A stretch of 64,000 bases of DNA from Carallia brachiata (lineage: Eukaryota; Streptophyta; Magnoliopsida; Malpighiales; Rhizophoraceae): contig JADCRB010000046.1 of NCBI GenBank assembly GCA_021464245.1, positions 2,511,652 to 2,575,651 of the forward strand. The letters run 5' to 3'. How positions within the stretch are numbered: the first letter of the stretch is position 1; each line of letters opens with the position of its first letter. Of this stretch, positions 39,401 through 52,073 are shown one piece after another. The notes beneath the pieces were generated by a model. That model saw nothing but the letters and a program-made list of their open reading frames with translations. It did no database searches and was not told the origin of the DNA. Made by a program: the position numbers and the translations under genes.

Positions 39401-39734
39401 CATTACCCCGTACGGCGATCTGTGTTTTGTGCAGAGGTTGTTTGAATTAGATCACTTAATTGGGATTTAGCTGCCGTTTGCTGATTCTGGATGCTTGCAT
39501 TTCATCTGGGTATCAGATCGATTGCAAAGTTCGAATTTGCCTTTAATAAACCCATAGCGAATTTTTTTGTTTTTTTCGTTTCTTTCTGAGGTTGTTTCAG
39601 ATTGCAATAAAGGGTTTTTTTTTTTTTTTTTAAGTGTAAAAAAAAGAAAATCTCATATGGGGTTTGTGATTGGTAGGTTATATTGGGGGATTTAAGAAAA
39701 AAAGTCAGATCCGGAGCACATATTCGCAGCTACT
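36435..39734. other. AT-rich intergenic region upstream of the WLIM2 gene
   Basis: No gene is seen from 36435 to about 39100. Degraded AT-rich repeat sequence lies at 37440-37510 and 38590-38940. The 38640-38710 block resembles, in reverse complement, the sequence at 34590-34670. The last 500 bases probably contain the WLIM2 promoter and a 5' UTR with an intron. Confidence 0.5.
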
Positions 39735-41446
39735 ATGTCTTTTACGGGTACCCAACAGAAATGCAAGGCTTGCGAAAAGACTGTGTATCCTATGGAACTC
39801 CTTTCGGCGGATGGCGTCAGCTATCATAAGTCTTGCTTCAGGTGCTTTCACTGCAAAGGCACGTTAAAGGTACTAATTTTCTTAACTGTTGCCTTGCACT
39901 TGCGCACATGCATTTTCCTTCTCTTTGGTTAAATGTTGAATGTGGTTGAGAATCTTTGATTGACTGTCTGACATCAAATGGAGCCGTATTATAAGCCATA
40001 ACATGAGAGGAATGCTCCGTTTAACAATTGAGTAGGTTGAAATCAATGATTTGTTTCTTTCTGTTGTCCATTGCTATCTCTCCCTCCATTATGCATTATG
40101 TGGTAGGCTACTAGAGCGTTTTTACAAATGTTTTAAGCTAATAAACTTATATATTCAACAATAACCTGAGATGAATTATTTTAACAAGGCTTCACCTGTA
40201 TGTGGATTGATGGTATTTTTGTGTGATTGTGAAAACTCATATGTTTGTTTGGGCAAATTGTTTGTCTTGTTTGACCAAAACTTTACCAGATGACCAGTAG
40301 GTTGTGTTTCTGGATTTTGTGCTGATCAAGTTACGTGCTTTATATGCTTTCAGCTAAGCAATTATTCGTCCATGGAAGGTGTAGTATATTGTAAGCCTCA
40401 CTTTGAGCAGCTGTTTAAGGAGTCGGGGAGTTTCAACAAGAACTTCCAGTCACGTATGTTTCCCTTGTTCTTGGCAAAAATTCTTGATTTGAATTTCTAC
40501 ATTCTGTTTTTGCTGTTTAGTTTCTAATTAATTTCATTTTCAACAGCTGCAAAGTCAGCTGAGAAGTTGACTCCTGAATTGGTAACTGTCCATCCCCTTA
40601 ACAATGCATATATTTGACAAATGACTACGTGATATGGTATGTGTTATGATGGTGGTTCGCTCTCTGATTCTGGTTAGCTTGTGCTGGTTTCAGACAAGGT
40701 CGCCTAGCAAAGCTGCTGGAATGTTTTCTGGGACGCAAGAAAAATGTGCTGCTTGTGGTAAAACTGCTTATCCACTCGAGAAGGTAGGATTTGGCGATTT
40801 TATACTCTCTGTGATAGACCAAGTGTACTTGAGTTCATTTCATTTTATTATCCTCCATAAAAGACTGGTTCAAAGTTGGTCACTTTTCGTAGGGGTGCAA
40901 GGTCTGTCAAAATGATCTTTTTGTTTCTTTCTTTCTTCCCATTTTGATAGCAGTTCTATTGTAATGTTGCCAGATAGGAAGTGTAGTTAGTATAATTTGG
41001 TGTAGGAAGCTTTCATATAGTTAGTTGATAATTGGTCCAAGGGACAATTTTAGGCAGCCCTTGGAGACATTTGAGAGCGCATCCATAATCACCTTATATC
41101 TCTGCCAGTCTGCAGACCTTCTATTATACACAACTTGCAAGCCAATAAGTTGGACATGTCTCAAACCTGATGAATGTGCTAATATTGGGCTTAGAACTTT
41201 AAAATCTTAATTTGCATTGATATCAAAAAACTGCAGGTAACAGTGGAGGGCCAAGCATATCACAAGTCATGTTTCAAGTGTTCTCATGGTGGCTGTTCTA
41301 TATCCCCATCAAATTATGCAGCCCTTGAAGGCGTATTGTACTGCAAACATCATTTTGCCCAACTTTTCAAGGAGAAAGGAAGCTACAACCATCTCATCAA
41401 GTCTGCATCAATTAAGCGTGAAGCAGCTTCGGTGCCAGAAGCATGA
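39735..41446 (+). CDS. WLIM2: WLIM2-type two-LIM-domain protein
   Basis: Plant cysteine-rich-protein homologue that binds and bundles actin filaments and also occurs in the nucleus. Five exons: 39735-39869, 40354-40453, 40547-40581, 40694-40783, 41237-41446, giving 189 aa. LIM domain 1 runs from CKACEKTVYPMELL to YCKPHFEQLFKESG; LIM domain 2 runs from CAACGKTAYPLEK to YCKHHFAQLFKEKG. The zinc-ligand Cys and His residues are all in place in both. The interdomain linker (about 80-100, KSAEKLTPELTRSPSKAAGMF) and the short C-terminus ending SVPEA match WLIM2a/b, not the pollen PLIM group with longer tails. All splice junctions keep frame. Its Arabidopsis orthologues lie near COI1 and near SBPase. 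Confidence 0.95.
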
Positions 41447-42515
41447 ATATCCCATCCTTAAGTCTGTCTGTTTGTGTGGTTTATTTACTTCTTGCTTTGC
41501 TTCCATTCTGAAAGGAATTGGCAAAACTTGATTCTGCTTTTTTCGTTTCTCTTCTTTTTTGTTATTTATGTTAGCCCTTTTTTGTTTTCTGGGTTTGTGT
41601 TTGATTGATGTATGGGATTCAGCATCCCCAATTGTAAAATTTCACTGGAATACATTCAACTGTGGATGCTATTAGTGCCTCTTTAAAAGCAATTCTTGCC
41701 TTTGCTTGCGTGCAATGGCTCCTGATGAAAAGGTGGCTTTTTCTCCTTAAAAGTCTGAAAGGTGTATCATGAGAGTCGTATATTTCAGAGGCCGCAAATG
41801 GTGAAATGCACCGAATTTTACTCATATGATTATATAAATATACAAGAAAAATATGTAACTAATTTAACAGTTAATTTATTTTTATATTATTTAAATTTAA
41901 TATATTTTTTATGAATCAATAATTTAGATTTCACATATTAATTTTATTTTTATTATTACATATTTATATAACTTTTTTCTTTTGTAAAAAATTTGTTTCT
42001 CCAACTTAAATTTATAATTATAGAGTCACAATAAAATAACTTTTTTTATTACAAAAGAGTGAGCTTAGAATGCGGGTTGAAGTTTTGAACTGAATCTTGA
42101 GGGTCCGTAATTACAAGCGCTTCTTATTCATAACATTGTATATATATATATAATTGATTGGGTTGTTATATTGAATTACAAAATAAAATATTTTATGATA
42201 TTTAACAAGTGTTATCAATCTTTCTTATAAATGTATTTATAATTATAAAGTGTCGAACATATATTTGATTCTATTAAACAAAAAAATGAAGATTAAGATC
42301 CATAACCATCGTGATAATGATAAAAACTGGTAGACCAAAAGGAAGGAAGTTTAAAGCATTCGTAGGTGCACGAGCAAATTGATTAAGAAACCACGCGCGG
42401 TTCAGCCTTTTCTTTGTTGCAGCTGACTGGGCGTTGGCGGCCAAGATACGCTCTACGTAAAAACAACTCAAAATACGAAAACTAAACCAACTTCCCCCCG
42501 AAAAAAAACCAAAAA
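41447..42515. other. Intergenic region between WLIM2 and the ARM-repeat gene
   Basis: WLIM2 3' UTR, then AT-rich DNA with a short (AT)n run near 42130. No gene is seen. Confidence 0.5.
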
Positions 42516-45368
42516 ATGTCAGATTTCTGGACAACCATCAACGAGCATCTAATCCAGTAAGTAAGCTTTCCTCTCTGCGCCTCTGTAATCAAAATATAAA
42601 TGCTATATTAATAATTAATTAATTGATTTAATTAATCAAATGCAGGTCATCAGTGGCAATACTGGACGCTCTCTCTAAAACACGTTACGATCCACCGGAA
42701 GGCAGCGCCGACGTGAATGTAAAATCGATTCTGGAATCACTTCTAGCTAAAAAAAACCCTAACCCTAACCCTAGCTCTTCCATCACCGAGACGCCGCGGC
42801 GGCTCCAGGATTCTTCGATCAAGGACTTCGCTTTGGCATGTGCTTTGCTGGCCTCCGCCCGATCCTCCCTCCACGAATTGCTCTCGTGGATTCCGGAGCA
42901 TGTGGCGGATCTGGCCCGCTCGGCTTTCGGCGAGCTCGCCGGGCTTTATTGTGCTGGCGGTGGTGGACTAGTGAGCGAAGAGAAAGGCGGTTTGGTTGCG
43001 GAACTGATGCATCTTGTTTTGCCTTTGTTGAAAGAGAGGATTCAAGATAGTTCGATTGATAGGAGTGCTGATGGGGATGAGGTGTCTGCCGCCTCGGCTA
43101 GGGTTCCTGTCGGCTATGCAATTGTGGCTGCTTATCAGTTTAGATGGTTCGTTACTCAGGTTTGGTTTTGCGTCTGATTTTAAAGAATATTTGTGGGCAT
43201 TTTTTTTTTTGCTTGATTTGCTGTTATATGCTGTTGATTATTATTATTATTGGTTCTTTTATTAGGTTGAATATCCGATTTTGGGAAAATTGAGTACTTT
43301 GGTGATCCCCTGTGGGTTGACTGCACTTGACCATTGGTCGCCGGAGGTGAAAGTAAGTGAGTGTTATGCTTGAATGTCTTGTTTGCTTCTTTTCTTATTC
43401 TGCGATTGTTCTCTGGGTCTCTGATTTAAGTCAATTTTTGCTCTTAGTGGGTTTTTGTTCGTGGGATTGAACCATCCATTTTTAAAGTTTCTCGATACAA
43501 AATTAACCATATAAAGGTTACATTTTTTCCTCCATTGGCAATAACATGCATTGTTTATCTTTCGTGTCTTTCTCATTGAAATATATCCATAAGCTGGAGT
43601 GAGAACAGATGTAGCCGTTTAAATTTGAAAGCCTGGTACATTTTTCCAGTTTTCGGCCATTTTAATATATTGTCTTCCTTTCTACTATAATTTTCTCTGT
43701 GGAACACTTAATTGATCCTATGATTTTTGTTTGAAATGCTGTTCTTTTAAGTATGCTGACATTCCGTGATAATCAAAGCAATTATGTAATGGGAATGCTT
43801 ATGCATTAAGGTTGGTTTCCAATGCTCTTTTCTTTTCCTTGATTTTAGGGACAAGGTATGATTAGTTTTATACACCTTGCAAAAAATGTGAATGCGGCTC
43901 AGCTTGGTTGGTATGAAGATGTGATTCTTGATGCATGCTGTCAAAATATTGCGTCTCCCGATGAAATATGGCATCTTGTGGTTGAGATGTCAGTATTGCT
44001 TGTGACTAATATCCAGCGGAGAAATCCTCGTAGCCAATGGTCTCTGTTTTTCCTTTGTTTCTGCATTTCCTGTTTTGCTTTCTTCAGCGGCTGTGTTCTG
44101 ACATGCCAGTTATTTTTATACAGGTATGAGAGGATACTAAATGAGATGCTTGGTCATTTGGAGCGTCAACCAAGGAATAAGGATCGACGTATTGCATGGC
44201 TTACATTTATAGAACCACTTTTCTGTAGTGTTGGTATTGTGCTATTAGCTCACTCTCGACGGATTTTCCCACTTTTCTTTCAATGGATGCATGCTGATGA
44301 TGAACAAACTGTTCTCCTGGTATGAAATAACTTATGCAATAAGTACTTTTTTATGAAAAATGTTGTGCTTTTGTTAAATGCTTAGACTCATGCATTTTAT
44401 TGTCTTTATTGGCTTCCAAGAAGAGATTTTTTAGGGCATTCTTTTTTTGATAAAGAGTCTGCTGTTATAATTATCAACAAAGTAGGAACAAGATTTGGCT
44501 GTTATTATTTAAACATCATCATAGTGGTTAACTTGTGTACTATGCTTTGGAGAATTGACTACCACCATATCTTGCTCTTTGTGCAGGTTCTTAAAAGGAT
44601 TCAGACAGTTATAAGGTTAACATGGATAAGGAACACACCTTTCATTGGAAGGTGAACTGAATCATACTATTGTTCCATGCATTTGTTTGTGTGTGGCAAC
44701 TTTTGAACTAGGTTTCATTTGATGTTTTTTGAATATTGACAATAATTAGTTCTCGTGTGATAGCTTTGGATGCCCAAAAGATGATGTTTGTTGAATTTAC
44801 CCCTGGAAGTACTCTTTGTTTGTTTCTGCTTTCTGTTATAAACTATTTGCTGTCATGTAGGAAAAATGAGAAATTAGATTGGTGTTTTCTTGTAAGACAG
44901 TCAACCAATTCAGTTTGTATTTCTGATTTAATTTGGTGCTAACCTTTATGATACTATTAACCATAAGTTGTTCGCTTTAAAACTAGGAAGAAAATCTAAG
45001 TATATAGTCTTCTCTGGCATTAAAGTCACAAATTTTTGGCTTAATTTTTCACTTAATTTTGGCTTCAGGTTGGTGGATGAACTTGTTGCTCTGTACAAGG
45101 AAGCAGCATTAAGAACTTCTCGTGAAGAAATTAGAACAAGTGTTCTTGAGATACTGGCCTTGCTCCAGCGGTATCAATTAATTATTATTGTAATTATTAT
45201 CATCTTTTCTGTGCCTATGATTTTTCTCTGAATTGTTGCTCATTTTTTGTTCTTCTTTATGCTGCTGTTTCAAGATGCAAAGGCCCGCAATTCGAAGAAG
45301 CCTGGAACAAGCATAAGGATGATCCGAATTTGATGGCTCTCAATTTTCCGGCCAGTGGAGTGAACTAG
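42516..45368 (+). CDS. ARM-repeat superfamily protein (At2g39910 family)
   Basis: Eight exons: 42516-42556, 42646-43159, 43266-43352, 43849-44039, 44124-44319, 44587-44651, 45069-45170, 45275-45368, giving 429 aa with every junction in frame. The protein is predicted to be almost entirely helical and soluble, with repeated Leu/Ile/Val-rich helices typical of armadillo/HEAT proteins (for example ILDACCQNIASPDEIWHLVV, WLTFIEPLFCSVGIVLLAHS). No catalytic motif is visible. The molecular function is not established to my knowledge; a resemblance to TTI2-type helical adaptors is possible but unproven. Near residue 69 a (PN)3 run is encoded by a CCCTAA-type repeat. In Arabidopsis this gene sits directly beside WLIM2a, as here. 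Confidence 0.88.
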
Positions 45369-46734
45369 AAAAATATTGTTAGGTGTACAGAGCAAATTCA
45401 TAGCATTTCCATTTAGTGGTATTGACAGCCATTGGCAACTCCTAAGGCTGCTTTGTCCGAAATGAGTTAGAAATATGTTTTTCTTATTCTTTTTTCATGT
45501 GAAATCTGCTTTATATATTGAAGGCTTCTTTCTGTAGCAAACGGTGCATCCGGGTTTCCCGTGGGGGTGAAGTGACTGTAGCAAAGCCAGTTGAGTAAGT
45601 AGTTTGTTATGTTTTATCATCTTCTAGTACTTATGCTGGAGCTGTTTACGCCCTTGCTTAGTTAGTCTGTTTCCCGCTTTATTACAATCCAGTGGCATTT
45701 CTAAGAACGTATTCAGTGGATGATTTTGGATGATTTTATATTGAAACGCATTGGCAGATGCTGGGTTGACACGATGTTGTTCCCTTCTGGCATTGCTCTC
45801 CTCCGAAGGGAAGTTTGTGTGGCCACCCACTTTAGTCTACAGGAAGCATGGAGCTGGAGTAGTTCGAGTGGAACCTAGTTTCGTTGTTGTTTCTTAAAGT
45901 TGCTCTGCTCCAGAGTGAAGCATGTGTACCTTGCCTTTTGTAAGCAAGGCGCTTAATGGGTAATTTGCCAAAAAAAAAAAAAAAACTGAGGAAAAGAAAA
46001 GACGAGTAAATGAGATTGTTCAATCTCTCTCTCAAGTGTATGTCAACAATTAAATTACGTGCATATTTGGGTCGTAAATTGAAATCGAAGTTTTGTTTTG
46101 TAATTTTCTTTCAAATACGTATCACAAGTCTACATCAGTTATACAGTTATAATCGCCATATTCTGATATTCATAGTAGTAGTTTTTGTCCCTCAGTTTTT
46201 CCTTTCGAGTGTTAGGTGGAATTCTATAAAGCGAAACAATTTCGCACAATATCTTGATCAGTGTAATACACCTGATTTTATGTCTTATAAATTAAATTTT
46301 TATTTCAGCTTAATCTTTTGTTTAGATTTTTTTGTTTTTCTTCAGAATTGGCGTCTGCGTTGAGGTGCCTTAAAAAGCGAGTCAATTTAAAAAATCCAAA
46401 GGAATTTGGGAGAGGGAGAGTCAAATGACAGCGACTAGTTTATGAGGTGATGGTCTTTGACAACACTGGTAAAATATGCGCGTCTAATTTAACAGGAAAG
46501 ATGATTCCGCGAAAAGGAAATTCAACTATGTCAATGGGAGGAACTTACAAAAGATTGCAAATGAACTCAAGTAAAAAGGCTTTATAGTTTCATCTAAGGG
46601 TCAACCCTGTCGCAAAACTGATAAAACCCATCCCTCAAAAGATCTTAATAGCTAATGCAACCGGAAAAAGCTAATTTTGGTTGCAACCTATCACTGTCCA
46701 TATGTTAGCTGATAAAGACAACCCAGGGGCAAGG
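45369..46734. other. Convergent intergenic region between the ARM-repeat gene and PCNA
   Basis: Holds the 3' UTRs of two tail-to-tail genes. No additional gene is recognised. Confidence 0.5.
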
Positions 46735-48512
<1,778 letters not shown>

Positions 48513-48686
48513 TCACAGTCTCAATCGCCGATCGAGCTTCAGATTTCCTGCTGTTGTTCTTAGGGTTTTCTTTTGTTTCTTTCTTCTTCTTTTTTTGGTG
48601 GAGATTTCTTTTTTGTTTCTCTCTGCTCTGGGCGCATACGCAGAAAAAACTGCCTTCCTGCTGCTACCAAGGAATACGATGATAGT

Positions 48687-48694
48687 TTTGGCGC
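48687..48694 (-). promoter_or_regulatory. E2F-binding site in the PCNA promoter
   Basis: TTTGGCGC, within TTTTGGCGCGGAAAA where a second, opposite E2F half-site overlaps, lies about 195 bases upstream of the PCNA start codon. E2F sites drive S-phase expression of plant PCNA genes. The match to TTTSSCGC is exact. Confidence 0.75.
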
Positions 48695-48779
48695 GGAAAA
48701 AGGGATTATAGCCCGCCAGATTGATGCGGCGTCGTTTCATCTGCTTATCACACACACATATATATATATATAAGATTTT

Positions 48780-49354
48780 TCTTTGGATTTTCCTTTTCTT
48801 AATTTCTCTCTTCGAGTAGATAATATTTTTGTTTTATAAAAAATAAATAAAGTGTTACTAAACTAAAATTTAAGTATGAATAAAACGGAGAGCTCGAGAC
48901 TATGGCCATAAAAAGTGGCCAAGTGTGAATGCCGCTCGTACACATACACATACACACAAGTGATTTTAATAAAATAATATGATCATAAATTTTTGTTGTT
49001 TGTAAAAAACATATAACTAAAACCTGTCCGATTTACAAATGTGACTATCCAATCGAATTGTGCAGATAGGTCTAAAAGAATAAAATTTTCCTGTTCAATC
49101 TCTTGTTATTATTATTTTTTTTTTATAATCAAATTAGTTTTTTTTTTTGGTAATTAAATTAGACTGAACTAATAAGTGATTCTCTCATTTTTTTGGTCTA
49201 ACTGCTAGTCTTACCAATTTTTAAGACTATAGTTTTATGGTGTTGACTGTTGAGCATGTTAAGAGATGTAGTTTCTGAGCGTGGTAAGAAAAGCAGTATC
49301 GTCCAGATGCAAGCTTTTCTAGATTTTTTTTTAAAAGAAATCATCAATCATTTA
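48780..49354. other. Intergenic region upstream of the CT satellite
   Basis: AT-rich, with an (AT)n run just before it at about 48758-48772. No gene is seen. Confidence 0.45.
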
Positions 49355-51172
49355 GAGGCACTGTTAGTTTTTTATTTCTGTTTTTTATTTTTTATTTTTT
49401 GTTTTTGATGTTTGCTGAGGATCCGTTTAGAATGGAATTTTATTTTCTGTTTTCTATTTATTTTTCACAAAAAAAAATGTTTGATATTAATTTTATTTTC
49501 TATTTTTTGTTAAAAAATAAAAGTACTTTCCAAAGAAACAAAATAAATTGAGAAAATAATAAAAACTAACTTTCTGATTTTATTTTTCACATTTTTCTAT
49601 ACTTTCTCTCACAACATTTTCTCTCTCTATCTATCATCTTTACTATATCTCTCTTTACTCATTCTCTTTCTATCCCTCTATATTTTTTCTCTCACTACTC
49701 ATTCTCTCTATACCCTCTCTCCCCCTTTTTTATCTCAACCATTCTCTCTCTACCCTCTTTCTCTATTTTCTCTCTCTACTTATTCTCTCTCTACCCTCTC
49801 TCTCTCTCTCTTTTCTCTCTCTACTCATTCTTTCTCTACCCTATTTCTCCTTTTTCTCTTTCTACCATTCTCTCTACTAATTCTCCCTCTATCCACTCTT
49901 TCCTTTTTCTCCTTCAACCATTTTCTCTACTCATTATCTCTATACCCGCTCTCTCTCTCATTTTTCTCTCTCTAACCATTTCTCTTTTTTTCTTACTCTA
50001 TCATTCTCTCTACTCGTTTTCTCTCTACCCTCTCTCTCTCTCTCTCTCTCTTTTCTCTCTACCATTCTCTGTCTACCCAGATTCTCTCTCCTTTATATCT
50101 ACCCACATTCTCTCTCCTTTTTCTCGCTCTACTATTATCTCTCGACCCTCTCTTTCTCCTTTTTCTCTCTCTATTTATTCTCTCTCTACCCAGACTCTCT
50201 CTTGTTTCTTGTTTTATCATTCTCTCTACTGATTCTCTNNNNNNNNNNNNNNNNNNNNNNNNNNNNNNNNNNNNNNNNNNNNNNNNNNNNNNNNNNNNNN
50301 NNNNNNNNNNNNNNNNNNNNNNNNNNNNNNNNNNNNNNNNNNNNNNNNNNNNNNNNNNNNNNNNNNNNNNNNNNNNNNNNNNNNNNNNNNNNNNNNNNNN
50401 NNNNNNNNNNNNNNNNNNNNNNNNNNNNNNNNNNNNNNNNNNNNNNNNNNNNNNNNNNNNNNNNNNNNNNNNNNNNNNNNNNNNNNNNNNNNNNNNNNNN
50501 NNNNNNNNNNNNNNNNNNNNNNNNNNNNNNNNNNNNNNNNNNNNNNNNNNNNNNNNNNNNNNNNNNNNNNNNNNNNNNNNNNNNNNNNNNNNNNNNNNNN
50601 NNNNNNNNNNNNNNNNNNNNNNNNNNNNNNNNNNNNNNNNNNNNNNNNNNNNNNNNNNNNNNNNNNNNNNNNNNNNNNNNNNNNNNNNNNNNNNNNNNNN
50701 NNNNNNNNNNNNNNNNNNNNNNNNNNNNNNNNNNNNNNNNNNNNNNNNNNNNNNNNNNNNNNNNNNNNNNNNNNNNNNNNNNNNNNNNNNNNNNNNNNNN
50801 NNNNNNNNNNNNNNNNNNNNNNNNNNNNNNNNNNNNNNNNNNNNNNNNNNNNNNNNNNNNNNNNNNNNNNNNNNNNNNNNNNNNNNNNNNNNNNNNNNNA
50901 CTCTCTCTCCCCTTTTGTCTATCTCTATCATTCTCTCTTTATCCTCTCTTTCTCTCTTTTTCTCTCTCTACTCATTCTTTCTCTACCCTCTCTCTCTTTT
51001 TTCTCTTTCAATCATTCTCTCAATTGATTCTCCCTCGATCCACTCTCTCTTTTTTCTCCCGCAACCATTCTCTCTACTCATTCTCTCTCTACCTCTCTCT
51101 CTCTCTCTCTCATTTTTCTCTCTCTACCATTCTCTCTCACTTTTCTTACTCTACCATTATCTCTACTCATTG

Positions 51173-51205
<33 letters not shown>

Positions 51206-51689
51206 ACCATTCTCTGTCTACTCACATTCTCTCTCCTTTTTCTTGCTCTACCATTCTCTCTCTACCCTCTCCCTCTCCTCTTTCTCTCTCTACTATTTTC
51301 TCTACTCATTCTCTCTCTACCCAAACTCTTTTTTTTCTTATTTTACCAGTATCTCTACCCTCTCTCTCTCTCGGTCATTCTCTCTACTCTTCTCTCTCTC
51401 TCTCTCTCATTTTTCTCTCTCCTATTCTGTTTACTCATTCTTTCTCTAGCCTTTCTCTTTCTGTCATTCTTTCTACTCTCTTTCTCTCTTCTTTTTCTCT
51501 TTATACCATTCTCTCTACTCATTCTCTCTTTACTCTCTTTCACTCTCCCATTTTCTCTCTATATTCATATTATCATTTCTTCACTATCCTTTTTCTATCT
51601 ACTTTTTTATTCTTATACAAAAAATAAAAATTGACAGCAATAAACACAAAAATTCAGCAAAAACAAAAAAATAAAAAATTGACAGCCTC
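49355..51689. repeat. Pyrimidine-rich (CT) satellite tract flanked by inverted T-rich arms, with assembly gap
   Basis: From about 49617 to 51600 one strand is almost pure C/T, built of degenerate units such as TTCTCTCTCTACCCTCTCTC and CTACTCATTCTCTCTCTACC. The N run 50239-50899 falls inside it. The flanks, GAGGCACTGTTAGTTTTTTA at 49355 and the reverse complement of AAAAAATTGACAGCCTC ending at 51689, form imperfect inverted termini, so the satellite may have expanded inside a small non-autonomous transposon. Long open frames across this block are artefacts of the repeat. Confidence 0.75.
50239..50899. other. Assembly gap (661 N)
   Basis: Unresolved bases inside the CT satellite. The true length is unknown. 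Confidence 0.99.
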
Positions 51690-52073
51690 TCCAAACAGGT
51701 CATAATTGTTTAGTTTCCACTAATTAATCAATATGACAAATGTGAATAACAAACTGATTCTGTTGAGACCCGTTCTGCAGTCATGTTCCTTGAAAGAATA
51801 TGAGGTAAAACAGTATTCCTCTACAACCCCAAGCGGGGGATAATATAGATAGATGCCATTTATTTTTCCTACTTCTAACTAATTCTGCAGCTGTTATAAA
51901 TTGGAAACCAATTTCTGGGGTTTCCAGGGAAAAATAAAAATAAAATAAAATTTGGGCCAAAATGCATAAGCACCATGGGACCAAAGTCGCCTTTAAGAAG
52001 CTGCAACTGTCCTAGTGCCGAGGAGGACAAAATATGAGGAACATTGCCCTTCGTGCTTCCCCAAAATGACTAT
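51690..52073. other. Intergenic region downstream of the transporter gene
   Basis: Probably contains the 3' UTR of the minus-strand transporter. Nothing else is seen. Confidence 0.5.

Noticed and set aside
50059..51634. Long open frames (Ser/Leu/Phe-rich on plus, Arg/Glu-rich on minus)
   Set aside because: They are translations of the CT satellite and the N gap, not genes.
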